Assembly (NCBI GenBank): GCA_009693225.1 | Contig: SHXP01000138.1 | Span: 1-6,408, forward strand | Origin: Limnohabitans sp. | GTDB taxonomy: Bacteria > Pseudomonadota > Gammaproteobacteria > Burkholderiales > Burkholderiaceae_C | Direction of reading: 5' to 3' | DNA length: 6,408 bases | In this document: positions 1 to 6,013 of the stretch, piece by piece | How the letters are laid out: each line of letters begins with the position of its first letter | Position numbering within the stretch: the stretch's first letter is position 1 | Notes under the pieces: model-generated | What the model was told of the DNA's origin: nothing | What the model saw: the letters and a program-made list of their open reading frames with translations, nothing else | Databases searched by the model: none | Program-made: the position numbers and the translations under genes

Positions 1-414
1 ATGTACAGAGGCGGCTGGCTGGTTGACAGAGACGATTTGTATGCGCAGGCAGACGCGACACCTGGTGACATTGATTTTGTTCAAACCTATGACGACTACC
101 CGGTCATCGTGATGATGCAGTTTGAAGATCTGGGTTTTTGCGCCAAAGGGGAAGGTCCGGCCTTTGTGAATGCACACAGCCTGACCTACGACGGCAGTTT
201 TCCCCACAACACCAGCGGCGGGCAGTTGTCCTCTGGGCAGGCAGGGGCTGCGGGCGGCTTTATCGGCATGACCGAGGCCATACGCCAGCTCACAGACAGC
301 GCAGACAAGCGAGGAGTTTCCGGGGCCCAACTCGGACTGGTGTCAGGCTATGGCATGGTGGCCTACGATCGTTGCGTATGCACCGGTGCTGTCATTCTGG
401 GCAGATCCGCATGA
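1..414 (+). CDS. Thiolase, SCP-x/lipid-transfer type, C-terminal part (5' end outside window)
   Basis: This is the C-terminal 137 residues of a thiolase that probably cleaves a 3-oxoacyl-CoA with CoA. Thiolases are about 390 residues, so the ATG at base 1 is almost certainly internal and the N-terminal domain with the nucleophilic Cys lies upstream. Visible family landmarks are DIDFVQTYDDY (about 23-33 of the fragment), EDLGFCAKGEG (42-52), the glycine-rich active-site loop NTSGGQLSSGQAGAAGG (70-86) and the C-terminal Cys segment RCVCTGAVILG (124-134). The loop has Gln (Q80) where classical thiolases have the catalytic His of the GHP motif. I believe this GQAG variant recurs in an SCP-x-like subgroup, so it need not mean inactivity. 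The stop overlaps the next start in an ATGA, implying translational coupling to the DUF35 protein, the usual partner of such thiolases. Family assignment is firm; substrate unknown. Confidence 0.9.
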   Translation: MYRGGWLVDRDDLYAQADATPGDIDFVQTYDDYPVIVMMQFEDLGFCAKGEGPAFVNAHSLTYDGSFPHNTSGGQLSSGQAGAAGGFIGMTEAIRQLTDSADKRGVSGAQLGLVSGYGMVAYDRCVCTGAVILGRSA

Positions 415-1664
415 CGCTACCCATACAACGGCCCGATCGCAAAAACCCGGTCACAGCGACCAGGCAATCAAACCTCCCACCAGCCGAACGGGGCCGGGTG
501 GCCTTGGGCATGACAGCCGGTGCCGCCAGGGGGGTGTTTGAGTTACAGGTTTGCACAGACTGCGGCTGCGTGCAATACCCGCCGCGCGAAGCCTGTGGCC
601 AATGTCTGTCGGTCGACTTGAAGTGGCAAGCGCAGAACGGCGCAGGCAATTTGTTGAGTTCGACCACGCTTCATCACAGCAATGATTTGTATTTTCGCGA
701 TCGCCTGCCCTGGCGACTGGGTTTGGTGCAACTCGATGCCGGACCGACCGTGATGACGCATTTGCACGGCGAGGTAGGTCAGGCACCTGTGCGAGTGCAA
801 GTCGGTGCCAGACTTGACCGGGCCGGTCAGGCGGTCCTGATCACCTACCCCGAACAAGGAGGAACACATATGGCAGACGACAAGATGCTGCGTGAAATGA
901 CCAGTGACCCAAAGTACCGCAAGGCTTTGGTGACTGACGGCAAGACTGCGCTGGGGCAAGCCATTGTCAAAGCCTTGATCCTTGCAGGCGCCGACACGGT
1001 ATGGGTAGGTCAATCCGAACCTTGGAAGCAGGCTGACGGTCTGCTGGAAATTGCGTCCATGCCGCAAGTCTTTCTGGTGCCGCTGGATCTGACCGATGGA
1101 CGCTCTGTCACAGAACTGGCGGGCGAAATCGGCGGTAAAGTGGACATGGTCATCAACAATGCCGAAATGCACCGCAACCACGGCATAGCCGGACGGCGAG
1201 GCACGGATAGCGCCAAAGCAGAGATGGAAATCAATTACTTCGGTTTGCTGCGATTGGCGCAGGCCTTCGGCCCGGCGCTTGCAGCGCGGGCGGCCGATGG
1301 CACCACCCACGCAACAGCCTGGGTCAATCTGCTGTCTATTTATGCGCTCAGCAATTTCCCCGCACACGGCACCTTCAGCGCCTCTAAGGCGGCAGCGTAT
1401 TCGCTGGCCCAGTGCCTGAGGGCCGAGATGCAACCCAGCGGCATTCGAGTGATCAATGTCTTTCCTGGACCCATAGACGACGAATGGAACCAGCAGATTG
1501 CCCCCCCCAAGCTGTCTCCTGAGTCGCTGGCGGCAGCCATCATCAAAGCCTTGCGTGATGGCGTAGAGGATGTGTATCCCGGTGATATCGCGCAGGAATG
1601 GTTGCAACGCTGGCGGGACAACCCGAAAGTGCTGGAACGTGAAATTTCAAAAAATGGAGCTTAA
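411..1664 (+). CDS. DUF35 zinc-ribbon/OB-fold protein fused in frame to a degenerate short-chain dehydrogenase
   Basis: One 417-residue frame with two parts. Residues 1 to about 149 are a DUF35 protein: a zinc ribbon with C48-x2-C51 and C62-x2-C65, then an OB-fold-like beta region (about 75-147). DUF35 proteins bind thiolases and are thought to help handle acyl-CoA, as in BbsA-BbsB or ChsH2-Ltp2. Residues 154-417 are SDR-like (264 aa, normal length). The cofactor motif TGxxxGxG reads TDGKTALG (175-182), NNAG reads NNAE (249-252), and the catalytic Tyr of YxxxK is Phe (F322), while N275, S309 and K326 remain. A strongly reduced or absent redox activity is therefore inferred, comparable to the BbsC pseudo-subunit. 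The start at 411 is chosen for its ATGA overlap with the thiolase. An ideal ribosome binding site precedes the in-frame ATG at 870, so a separate SDR product is likely too. The alternative is two genes whose stop was lost by mutation or sequencing error. Confidence 0.88.
   Translation: MTLPIQRPDRKNPVTATRQSNLPPAERGRVALGMTAGAARGVFELQVCTDCGCVQYPPREACGQCLSVDLKWQAQNGAGNLLSSTTLHHSNDLYFRDRLPWRLGLVQLDAGPTVMTHLHGEVGQAPVRVQVGARLDRAGQAVLITYPEQGGTHMADDKMLREMTSDPKYRKALVTDGKTALGQAIVKALILAGADTVWVGQSEPWKQADGLLEIASMPQVFLVPLDLTDGRSVTELAGEIGGKVDMVINNAEMHRNHGIAGRRGTDSAKAEMEINYFGLLRLAQAFGPALAARAADGTTHATAWVNLLSIYALSNFPAHGTFSASKAAAYSLAQCLRAEMQPSGIRVINVFPGPIDDEWNQQIAPPKLSPESLAAAIIKALRDGVEDVYPGDIAQEWLQRWRDNPKVLEREISKNGA
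856..872 (+). promoter_or_regulatory. Internal Shine-Dalgarno and start codon at the DUF35/SDR boundary
   Basis: AAGGAGG (856-862) is followed by a 7-nt spacer and ATG (870-872), essentially an ideal ribosome binding site, yet it lies inside an uninterrupted frame exactly where the DUF35 part ends and the SDR part begins. Translation from 870 would give a 264-residue SDR of ordinary length. The codon just before it, CAA at 855-857 (Gln149), differs from the stop TAA by one transition. This suggests two ancestral genes joined by stop loss, with the SDR start still usable. That reading is inference; the motif itself is plain. Confidence 0.75.
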
Positions 1665-1668
1665 CGCC

Positions 1669-2493
1669 ATGACACAGGCACCCACAGACAGCACGGGCAC
1701 ACTGGCACCAGCACATCTTTTGGCGGCGCTGGCCGCGGCGCTGGCCAATGGTGGTATCCGAGTGATTGATCTCACACAAACCTTGAAACCGGAATTTCCG
1801 CAAATCGTTCTGCCACCGGAAATGGGGCAATGCTGGCCGTTCAGAATAGAAGAAGTGTCTCGTTATGACGAACGCGGCCCGGGCTGGTACTGGAACAATT
1901 TTTCCTGCGGTGAACATACCGGCACCCATTTTGATGCACCCATACACTGGATTTCCGGGCGGGACCTGCCGCACAACTCGGTGGACACTATCCCGCCGCA
2001 GCATTTTGTCGCGCCTGCCTGTGTCATAGATTGTTCTGCACAAGTCAGCGGCAATGACGACTACCTGCTGACGGTGCAAGACATAGAACGTTATGAAACC
2101 TTGCACGGGAGAATTCCCAAGGGGTCCTGGGTGTTGATGCGCACTGACTGGTCCAGGCGGCAGGACCCGCAGGCCTATCAAAATTTTGACAAGACAGGTC
2201 AACACACACCGGGACCCGATACGCTGGCGGTGCAATTTCTGGTTGAACAACGCAATGTGCTGGGGTTCGGTTCTGAAACCATAGGAACAGATGCCGGCCA
2301 AGGCGCTCATCTTCACCCGCCATATCCATGCCACTACTACATGCATGGTGCTGGCCGCTATGGTCTTCAGTGCCTGAGCAATCTGGATTTATTGCCGGCC
2401 ACAGGCTCCTTGCTGATTTGTCCGCCCTTGAAAATTGAAAATGGCAGCGGCAGTCCTTTGCGGGTGCTGGCCCTGGTCGGACATCAGCCATGA
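1669..2493 (+). CDS. Cyclase-family (kynurenine-formamidase-like) metal-dependent hydrolase
   Basis: A complete 274-residue protein of the cyclase family (Pfam Cyclase), whose known members include kynurenine formamidase and isatin hydrolase, metal enzymes acting on amides or lactams. The signature HTGTHFDAPIH (83-93) supplies candidate metal ligands H83, H87, D89 and H93, and a later His (H222) fits the second half of the site. Where formamidases usually carry a Glu before the NLD segment (ENLxNLD-like), this protein reads GLQCLSNLD (232-240), so Gln replaces it. The start at 1669 is preferred over in-frame ATGs at 1570 and 1654 because GGAG (1656-1659) lies 9 nt upstream and it follows the previous stop by 4 nt. 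The 3' end overlaps the next gene in an ATGA. Placement among thiolase/SDR genes suggests it hydrolyses a ring or acyl intermediate of the same pathway; the reaction is unknown. Confidence 0.9.
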   Translation: MTQAPTDSTGTLAPAHLLAALAAALANGGIRVIDLTQTLKPEFPQIVLPPEMGQCWPFRIEEVSRYDERGPGWYWNNFSCGEHTGTHFDAPIHWISGRDLPHNSVDTIPPQHFVAPACVIDCSAQVSGNDDYLLTVQDIERYETLHGRIPKGSWVLMRTDWSRRQDPQAYQNFDKTGQHTPGPDTLAVQFLVEQRNVLGFGSETIGTDAGQGAHLHPPYPCHYYMHGAGRYGLQCLSNLDLLPATGSLLICPPLKIENGSGSPLRVLALVGHQP

Positions 2494-3221
2494 CACACGT
2501 GCCCGCTATTGCAGCAGTCACCGGCGGCAGTGCCGGTATCGGTCAAGCCATTTGTGAAGATCTGCTGGCCAAAGGTTACGAAGTGATCTCTTTGTCCCTG
2601 GGTAAGCCGCAAATCTCCCATCCTCGATTTCACACGATGGAAGTTGATTTGACGGACAGGCATGCCAGCGCGCAAGCCTTGACGCACTTGACGCAAGGCT
2701 TTGAGGTAACGACCCTGGTGCATAACGCAGGGGTGATCAGGCCGGCCTTGATTGCCGATGTCACACTGGACCAACTCGATGAATTGGTCAGCCTGCATCT
2801 GGGCTGCGCCATACAACTCGTGCAAGCGGTATTGCCGCAAATGCGTTCGGCTCAATTTGGACGCATTGTGCTGATGTCCTCGCGTGCGGCCCTGGGTGCC
2901 ATCACGCGCAGTGCTTACTCGGCCACCAAAGCCGGCATGCTAGGCATGATGCGTACCTGGGCGCTTGAACTTGGCCCGCACGGCATCACCGTCAATGCGG
3001 TTGCCCCGGGGCCGATACGCACCGATATGTTTTACGAAGTGATTCCCAAAGACAGCGAACGGGAGCAGGCACTGTCCGCAGCCATTCCCGTCAGACGACT
3101 GGGTGACCCGGTAGACGTGGCGCACGCTGTTAGTTTTCTGACCTCACCGCAAAGCAGTTTCATCACCGGACAAGTACTGTACGTCTGCGGCGGTTCGAGT
3201 GTGGGCAGCCTGACGCTTTGA
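2490..3221 (+). CDS. Short-chain dehydrogenase/reductase (SDR), FabG-like, intact core motifs
   Basis: A complete 243-residue classical SDR, probably NAD(P)-dependent and oxidising a 3-hydroxyacyl-CoA or a similar alcohol. Visible motifs are TGGSAGIG (11-18, cofactor loop), HNAG (78-81), catalytic S130, and Y143-x3-K147 in YSATK, followed by APGPIRTDM (172-180) and the C-terminal ITGQVLYVCGG (225-235). The usual catalytic-tetrad Asn in helix 4 (NxxG) appears to be His103, a substitution seen in other SDRs. The start is fixed by the ATGA overlap with the cyclase-family gene, giving translational coupling. Contrasted with the degenerate SDR encoded upstream, it is the obvious catalytic partner if the two form a mixed oligomer as BbsC and BbsD do; that pairing is inference. 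It is the last gene of the compact operon. Confidence 0.92.
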   Translation: MTHVPAIAAVTGGSAGIGQAICEDLLAKGYEVISLSLGKPQISHPRFHTMEVDLTDRHASAQALTHLTQGFEVTTLVHNAGVIRPALIADVTLDQLDELVSLHLGCAIQLVQAVLPQMRSAQFGRIVLMSSRAALGAITRSAYSATKAGMLGMMRTWALELGPHGITVNAVAPGPIRTDMFYEVIPKDSEREQALSAAIPVRRLGDPVDVAHAVSFLTSPQSSFITGQVLYVCGGSSVGSLTL

Positions 3222-3280
3222 CATCAGCTTGACGGTCCGTATTCACAATTTCACCGTGAATGCCTGACTGAATGGATTCA
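3218..3280 (+). promoter_or_regulatory. Candidate promoter with palindromic operator-like sites
   Basis: TTGACA (3218-3223), overlapping the stop of the preceding SDR, is a perfect -35 box; 16 nt later TATTCA (3240-3245) is a poor -10 match. Just downstream lie the perfect palindrome TTCAC-C-GTGAA (3250-3260) and a second inverted repeat TGAAT-GG-ATTCA (3269-3280). ATTCAC (3241-3246) also pairs with GTGAAT (3256-3261). The arrangement would suit a repressor site at the start of the acyl-CoA dehydrogenase transcript. Neither run of Ts nor strong GC stem indicates a terminator. Weak support overall. Confidence 0.3.
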
Positions 3281-3397
3281 GCGGGTTGTGCGACAGGATT
3301 TACTTTTTCCTAGGCGGCAGGCCTGTGTGCTGCGTCAATATTTTGCCCGGCGCGGCTCCTCTCCTCCAACCTGATTCCACACAAGAAGGCAAACACC

Positions 3398-4594
3398 GTG
3401 CTAAAACGCGTCCTATTCAACGAAGACCATGAAGCATTCCGCAGCATGGTGCGGCGCTTCATCGAAAAGGAAATAGCCCCCTTCCACGCTGACTGGGAAG
3501 AGTCAGGCATTGTGCCGCGTGAACTCTGGCTCAAGGCCGGCGCCGCCGGCATGTTGTGCTGCACAGTCCCCGAAAAGTATGGCGGGGCCGCGGCAGACTA
3601 CCTGTTCGACGTTGTGGTGTTCGAGGAAATAGCGCGCTTGGGTTACAGCGGCCCGGGCTTCCTGATCCATTGCGATCTCGTGGCCACGTACATCGCCAGT
3701 TTCGGGACAGAGGATCAGAAGGCGCGCTGGTTGCCGAAGATGGTCACGGGCGAGGCGATCGGGTCACTCGGCATGACCGAGCCGCATGCCGGTTCGGATC
3801 TGAAGGCGATCCGCACGAAGGCCGTGCGCGATGGCGACGACTACGTGATTTCGGGGCAGAAGGTGTTCATCTCCAACGGCCAGTTGTGCGACGTGATCGT
3901 GCTGGCCACGAAGACCGACAGCAGCGCGGGCGCCAAGGGCGTGACACTATTCCTGGTAGACACCCGCCTGCCGGGTTTTCGGCGCGGCAAGAACCTGAAA
4001 AAGCTGGGCATGAAGGCGCAGGACACCTCCGAACTGTTCTTTGATGAGGTGCGGGTGCCTGCCACCGCCATGGTCGGAGAAGAAGGCAAGGGCTTCGATC
4101 TGATGATGACCAAGCTGGCGCAGGAGCGGCTGGCACAGGCGATCCGCTCTGCCACCGTCGCCGAGACTGTCGTCGACTACACCGTCGAATACACCACGCA
4201 ACGCAAGGCCTTCGGCAAGACCATCGGCGACTTCCAGAACACCCAGTTCAAGCTCGCCGAGTTGCAGACCGAAGCCGTGGTCGGTCGCCAGATGGTCGAC
4301 CGTTGCATCGCGGCATTCATTGCGGGGGAGCTCGATGCCATCGATGCCGCCATGGCCAAGATGTGGCTCAGCAACATGCACTGCAAGGTCGTCGACGAAT
4401 GCCTGCAGTTGTTCGGTGGCTGGGGCTACATGTGGGAATATCCGATCGCACGCGCCTACGCCGATGCCCGCATCGTCAAGATCGCCGGCGGCTCGATCGA
4501 GGTGATGAAACACATCATCGGACGCCATATGTTCTCGGCCCTCAAGCCACGCAAGGAAGCGAGTCCCGGTCATGTCGGCATCAACCCCACCTAA
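3398..4594 (+). CDS. Acyl-CoA dehydrogenase, long-chain (LCAD)-like
   Basis: A complete 398-residue FAD-dependent acyl-CoA dehydrogenase that would introduce an alpha,beta double bond into an acyl-CoA and pass electrons to ETF. The N-terminal helical domain (about 1-120) leads into the flavin motif GMTEPHAGSD (125-134), the beta domain with ISGQKVFISNG (151-161), the second helical domain with RKAFGKTIGDFQ (269-280) and LQLFGGWGY (336-344). The MCAD-type Glu near the C terminus is absent (AGGSIEV, 363-369); instead E243 in LAQERL sits where LCAD and isovaleryl-CoA dehydrogenases carry the catalytic base. The start is a GTG at 3398 with AAGG (3386-3389) 8 nt upstream. A 176-nt gap and a more GC-rich codon usage separate it from the upstream operon, so it may have a different origin. 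It could still act in the same beta-oxidation route. Substrate not determinable. Confidence 0.93.
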   Translation: MLKRVLFNEDHEAFRSMVRRFIEKEIAPFHADWEESGIVPRELWLKAGAAGMLCCTVPEKYGGAAADYLFDVVVFEEIARLGYSGPGFLIHCDLVATYIASFGTEDQKARWLPKMVTGEAIGSLGMTEPHAGSDLKAIRTKAVRDGDDYVISGQKVFISNGQLCDVIVLATKTDSSAGAKGVTLFLVDTRLPGFRRGKNLKKLGMKAQDTSELFFDEVRVPATAMVGEEGKGFDLMMTKLAQERLAQAIRSATVAETVVDYTVEYTTQRKAFGKTIGDFQNTQFKLAELQTEAVVGRQMVDRCIAAFIAGELDAIDAAMAKMWLSNMHCKVVDECLQLFGGWGYMWEYPIARAYADARIVKIAGGSIEVMKHIIGRHMFSALKPRKEASPGHVGINPT

Positions 4595-5113
4595 CGGATT
4601 ATCCCGTACGGTCAAAAAATCCATCCGAGCCAATTCCCAGATCAAAACCACCGCGTGAATAGCCACTGCCGCCAACCCAGCTTGGGCAGCCACAGGCCCG
4701 GTGAGCACGATCCAAGCGCCATGGCCTAGACCGTGGCTGGCTGATCCAACCCCCCAAGCCGCCTTGCGGTGATAGCAGCGCAGCAGTCTACCCAGCCTTT
4801 CTTGGCATTCAATGTCAGCCGTGATATGCGACTTGGCCTCTTGGCGAATGCCCACCTCCAGCCAGCCTACGCCGCCCTTGATGGCATCGGCAAAAGCCAT
4901 CGAGCGGTGCCAGGTGCGAGCCAGAGGTCGACCAACTGGAAGCGTCTCTGACAGCTATTTCCGCGAAGCGCAGTGGAGAGTTCGGCGCCAGTACACCAAA
5001 TTAGCGGTGCCGGTGCATGCGCGGTGGCGGCACCAGGGCCGCAACGGCATAGCGTGCGGGCAACGTGTAAACTGCAAGCAGGGTCCGGCGAGCGCGGCCC
5101 AGGGAGCACCGCC
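4595..5113. other. Gene-poor gap between acyl-CoA dehydrogenase and PPOX-like gene
   Basis: No convincing complete gene is visible in these 519 nt. The segment holds repeat copy A (4610-4681). A minus-strand frame stays open through about 4610-4950, but much of its length beyond this gap is the antisense of the acyl-CoA dehydrogenase, so at most a decayed remnant lies here. A possible stem GGTGCCG/CGGCACC (5006-5012 with 5028-5034, 15-nt loop) precedes the downstream gene. Its ribosome binding site AGGGAG is at 5101-5106. I could not identify a clear sigma-70 promoter or an intrinsic terminator. Confidence 0.5.
4610..4681. repeat. 72-nt imperfect direct repeat, copy A
   Basis: This segment, starting GGTCAAAA and ending CCGCCAACCCAGC, aligns without gaps to 5796-5867 in the same orientation, with 59 of 72 positions identical. 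It begins 16 nt after the acyl-CoA dehydrogenase stop. Read on the minus strand both copies give a similar hydrophobic peptide (ending RMD-F/I-LT), but all 8 differing codons change the amino acid and none is silent, which argues against conservation as a protein. The identity of the repeat family is unknown. Confidence 0.85.
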
Positions 5114-5746
5114 ATGACAATTGCCGAGTTCAAGGACACCGTCACCACAGCCGCTCAGTTGCGTGAGGTGCTTGGCCAGCCAAGCGCCATGGTCGAAGCC
5201 AAGGTGATTTCTGCGCTGGACGTGCATTGCCGCGAGTTCATCGCCAAGTCCCCGTTCTTGCTGGTCGCCTCGGCCGACGATGCCGGCAAAGTGGACGTGT
5301 CACCCAAGGGCGACCCGGCCGGGTTCGTGCTGGTGCTAGACAATCACACGCTGGCGATCCCCGAGCGGCTTGGGAACCGGTTGGCTGATACCTTCCTGAA
5401 CATCCTCAAGCGCCCGCAGGTGGGCTTGCTGTTCGTGGTTCCCGGCAAGCGCGAAACCCTGCGCGCGGGCGGCACGGCGAAGATCGTGCGGGATGACTGG
5501 CTGCTCGAGCGCATGGCGGTGGGCGGCAAGAAGCCCGCGCTGGCGACCGTGGTCACGGTGGACCGCGTGTTCTTTCACTGCGCCAAGTGCGTGATCCGCT
5601 CCAGCCTATGGAACCCGCAAGGCTGGCCGGATGCGCAGAGCTTGTCATCGCTTGCCCAAGCGGTGAAGGATCACGCTAACCTGAGCGATAGTGTCGAGGT
5701 CGTGCAAGCAGGTATCGATGCCAGTTACCGCGACCGACTCTATTGA
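5114..5746 (+). CDS. Pyridoxamine-5'-phosphate-oxidase-like (PPOX-type) flavoprotein, probable MSMEG_1061-type
   Basis: A complete 210-residue protein resembling the pyridoxamine 5'-phosphate oxidase-like split-barrel family of FMN- or F420-binding proteins. Characteristic stretches are FLLVASADDAGKVDVSPKGD (48-67), LAIPERLGNRLADTFLNIL (80-98), VGLLFVVPGKRETLRAGG (103-120) and FFHCAKCVIRSSLWNP (153-168). Members of this subgroup are mostly uncharacterised; a flavin-linked oxidoreductase or small-molecule-protecting role is possible, but true pyridoxal phosphate synthesis is not implied. The start at 5114 is preferred over the in-frame ATG at 4973 because AGGGAG lies 7 nt upstream and the family similarity begins here. 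It stands alone, with gaps of several hundred bases on both sides, and is bracketed by the two copies of the direct repeat, hinting that the block was moved or duplicated. GC-rich codons resemble those of the acyl-CoA dehydrogenase. Confidence 0.88.
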   Translation: MTIAEFKDTVTTAAQLREVLGQPSAMVEAKVISALDVHCREFIAKSPFLLVASADDAGKVDVSPKGDPAGFVLVLDNHTLAIPERLGNRLADTFLNILKRPQVGLLFVVPGKRETLRAGGTAKIVRDDWLLERMAVGGKKPALATVVTVDRVFFHCAKCVIRSSLWNPQGWPDAQSLSSLAQAVKDHANLSDSVEVVQAGIDASYRDRLY

Positions 5747-5795
5747 GGCGGCCAAATATACAAAAGCACTACGACCAGTCGTTGCATGCCCACAT

Positions 5796-5867
5796 GGTCA
5801 AAATATCCATCCGAGTCAATTTCCAGATCAAAGCTGCCGCTCTAGCAGCCACCACCGCCAACCCAGC
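5796..5867. repeat. 72-nt imperfect direct repeat, copy B
   Basis: The second copy of the repeat at 4610-4681, same orientation, 13 substitutions and no gaps. It starts 49 nt after the stop of the PPOX-like gene, so the pair brackets that gene at a period of 1186 nt. The first half is better conserved (3 differences in 37 nt) than the second (10 in 35 nt). Confidence 0.85.
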
Positions 5868-5996
5868 GCCCAGCAGCTCAACCCAGCCCAGGCAACCGCA
5901 GCGCCCCAGCCGCCCCACACATCACAGGCCGCTGAGCACCCGACTGCCCAACAGCCCAACACGCACCGCCCGGCCAGCAGTAAACTGAGTTTTGAA

Positions 5997-6013
5997 CCCG
6001 TAAAATGCACGGG
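5997..6013. repeat. Perfect 5-bp stem, 7-nt loop hairpin
   Basis: CCCGT (5997-6001) pairs with ACGGG (6009-6013) around the loop AAAATGC. It has the size of a tRNA anticodon arm, but neither strand has T at the position before the anticodon, and no acceptor or T arm pairs around it. No T-run follows, so it is not a standard terminator. Function unknown. Confidence 0.45.

Noticed and set aside
138..410. Upstream extension of the DUF35 frame to an ATG at 138
   Set aside because: The extension overlaps the conserved thiolase C terminus in another frame and gives an Arg-rich sequence without family similarity; the ATGA start at 411 fits better.
856..875. AAGGAGG plus CATATG as a cloning-vector junction
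   Set aside because: The spacer differs from the standard expression-vector leader and natural coding sequence continues smoothly on both sides.
543..1607. 354-codon open frame on the minus strand
   Set aside because: It is the antisense of the DUF35/SDR frame, whose zinc-ribbon and SDR motifs are clear on the + strand; the minus product shows no recognisable family features.
1543..2346. 267-codon open frame on the minus strand
   Set aside because: It overlaps the cyclase-family gene, which has an intact HxGTHxDAPxH motif, ribosome binding site and coupled junctions.
3947..4900. 317-codon open frame on the minus strand as a whole gene
   Set aside because: Two thirds of it is the antisense of the well-conserved acyl-CoA dehydrogenase; only its first 100 or so codons lie in free DNA and are treated as a possible remnant.
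4973..5113. N-terminal extension of the PPOX-like protein to the ATG at 4973
   Set aside because: The extra 47 residues are low-complexity Ala/Gly-rich and lack a good ribosome binding site, whereas 5114 has AGGGAG at 7 nt.
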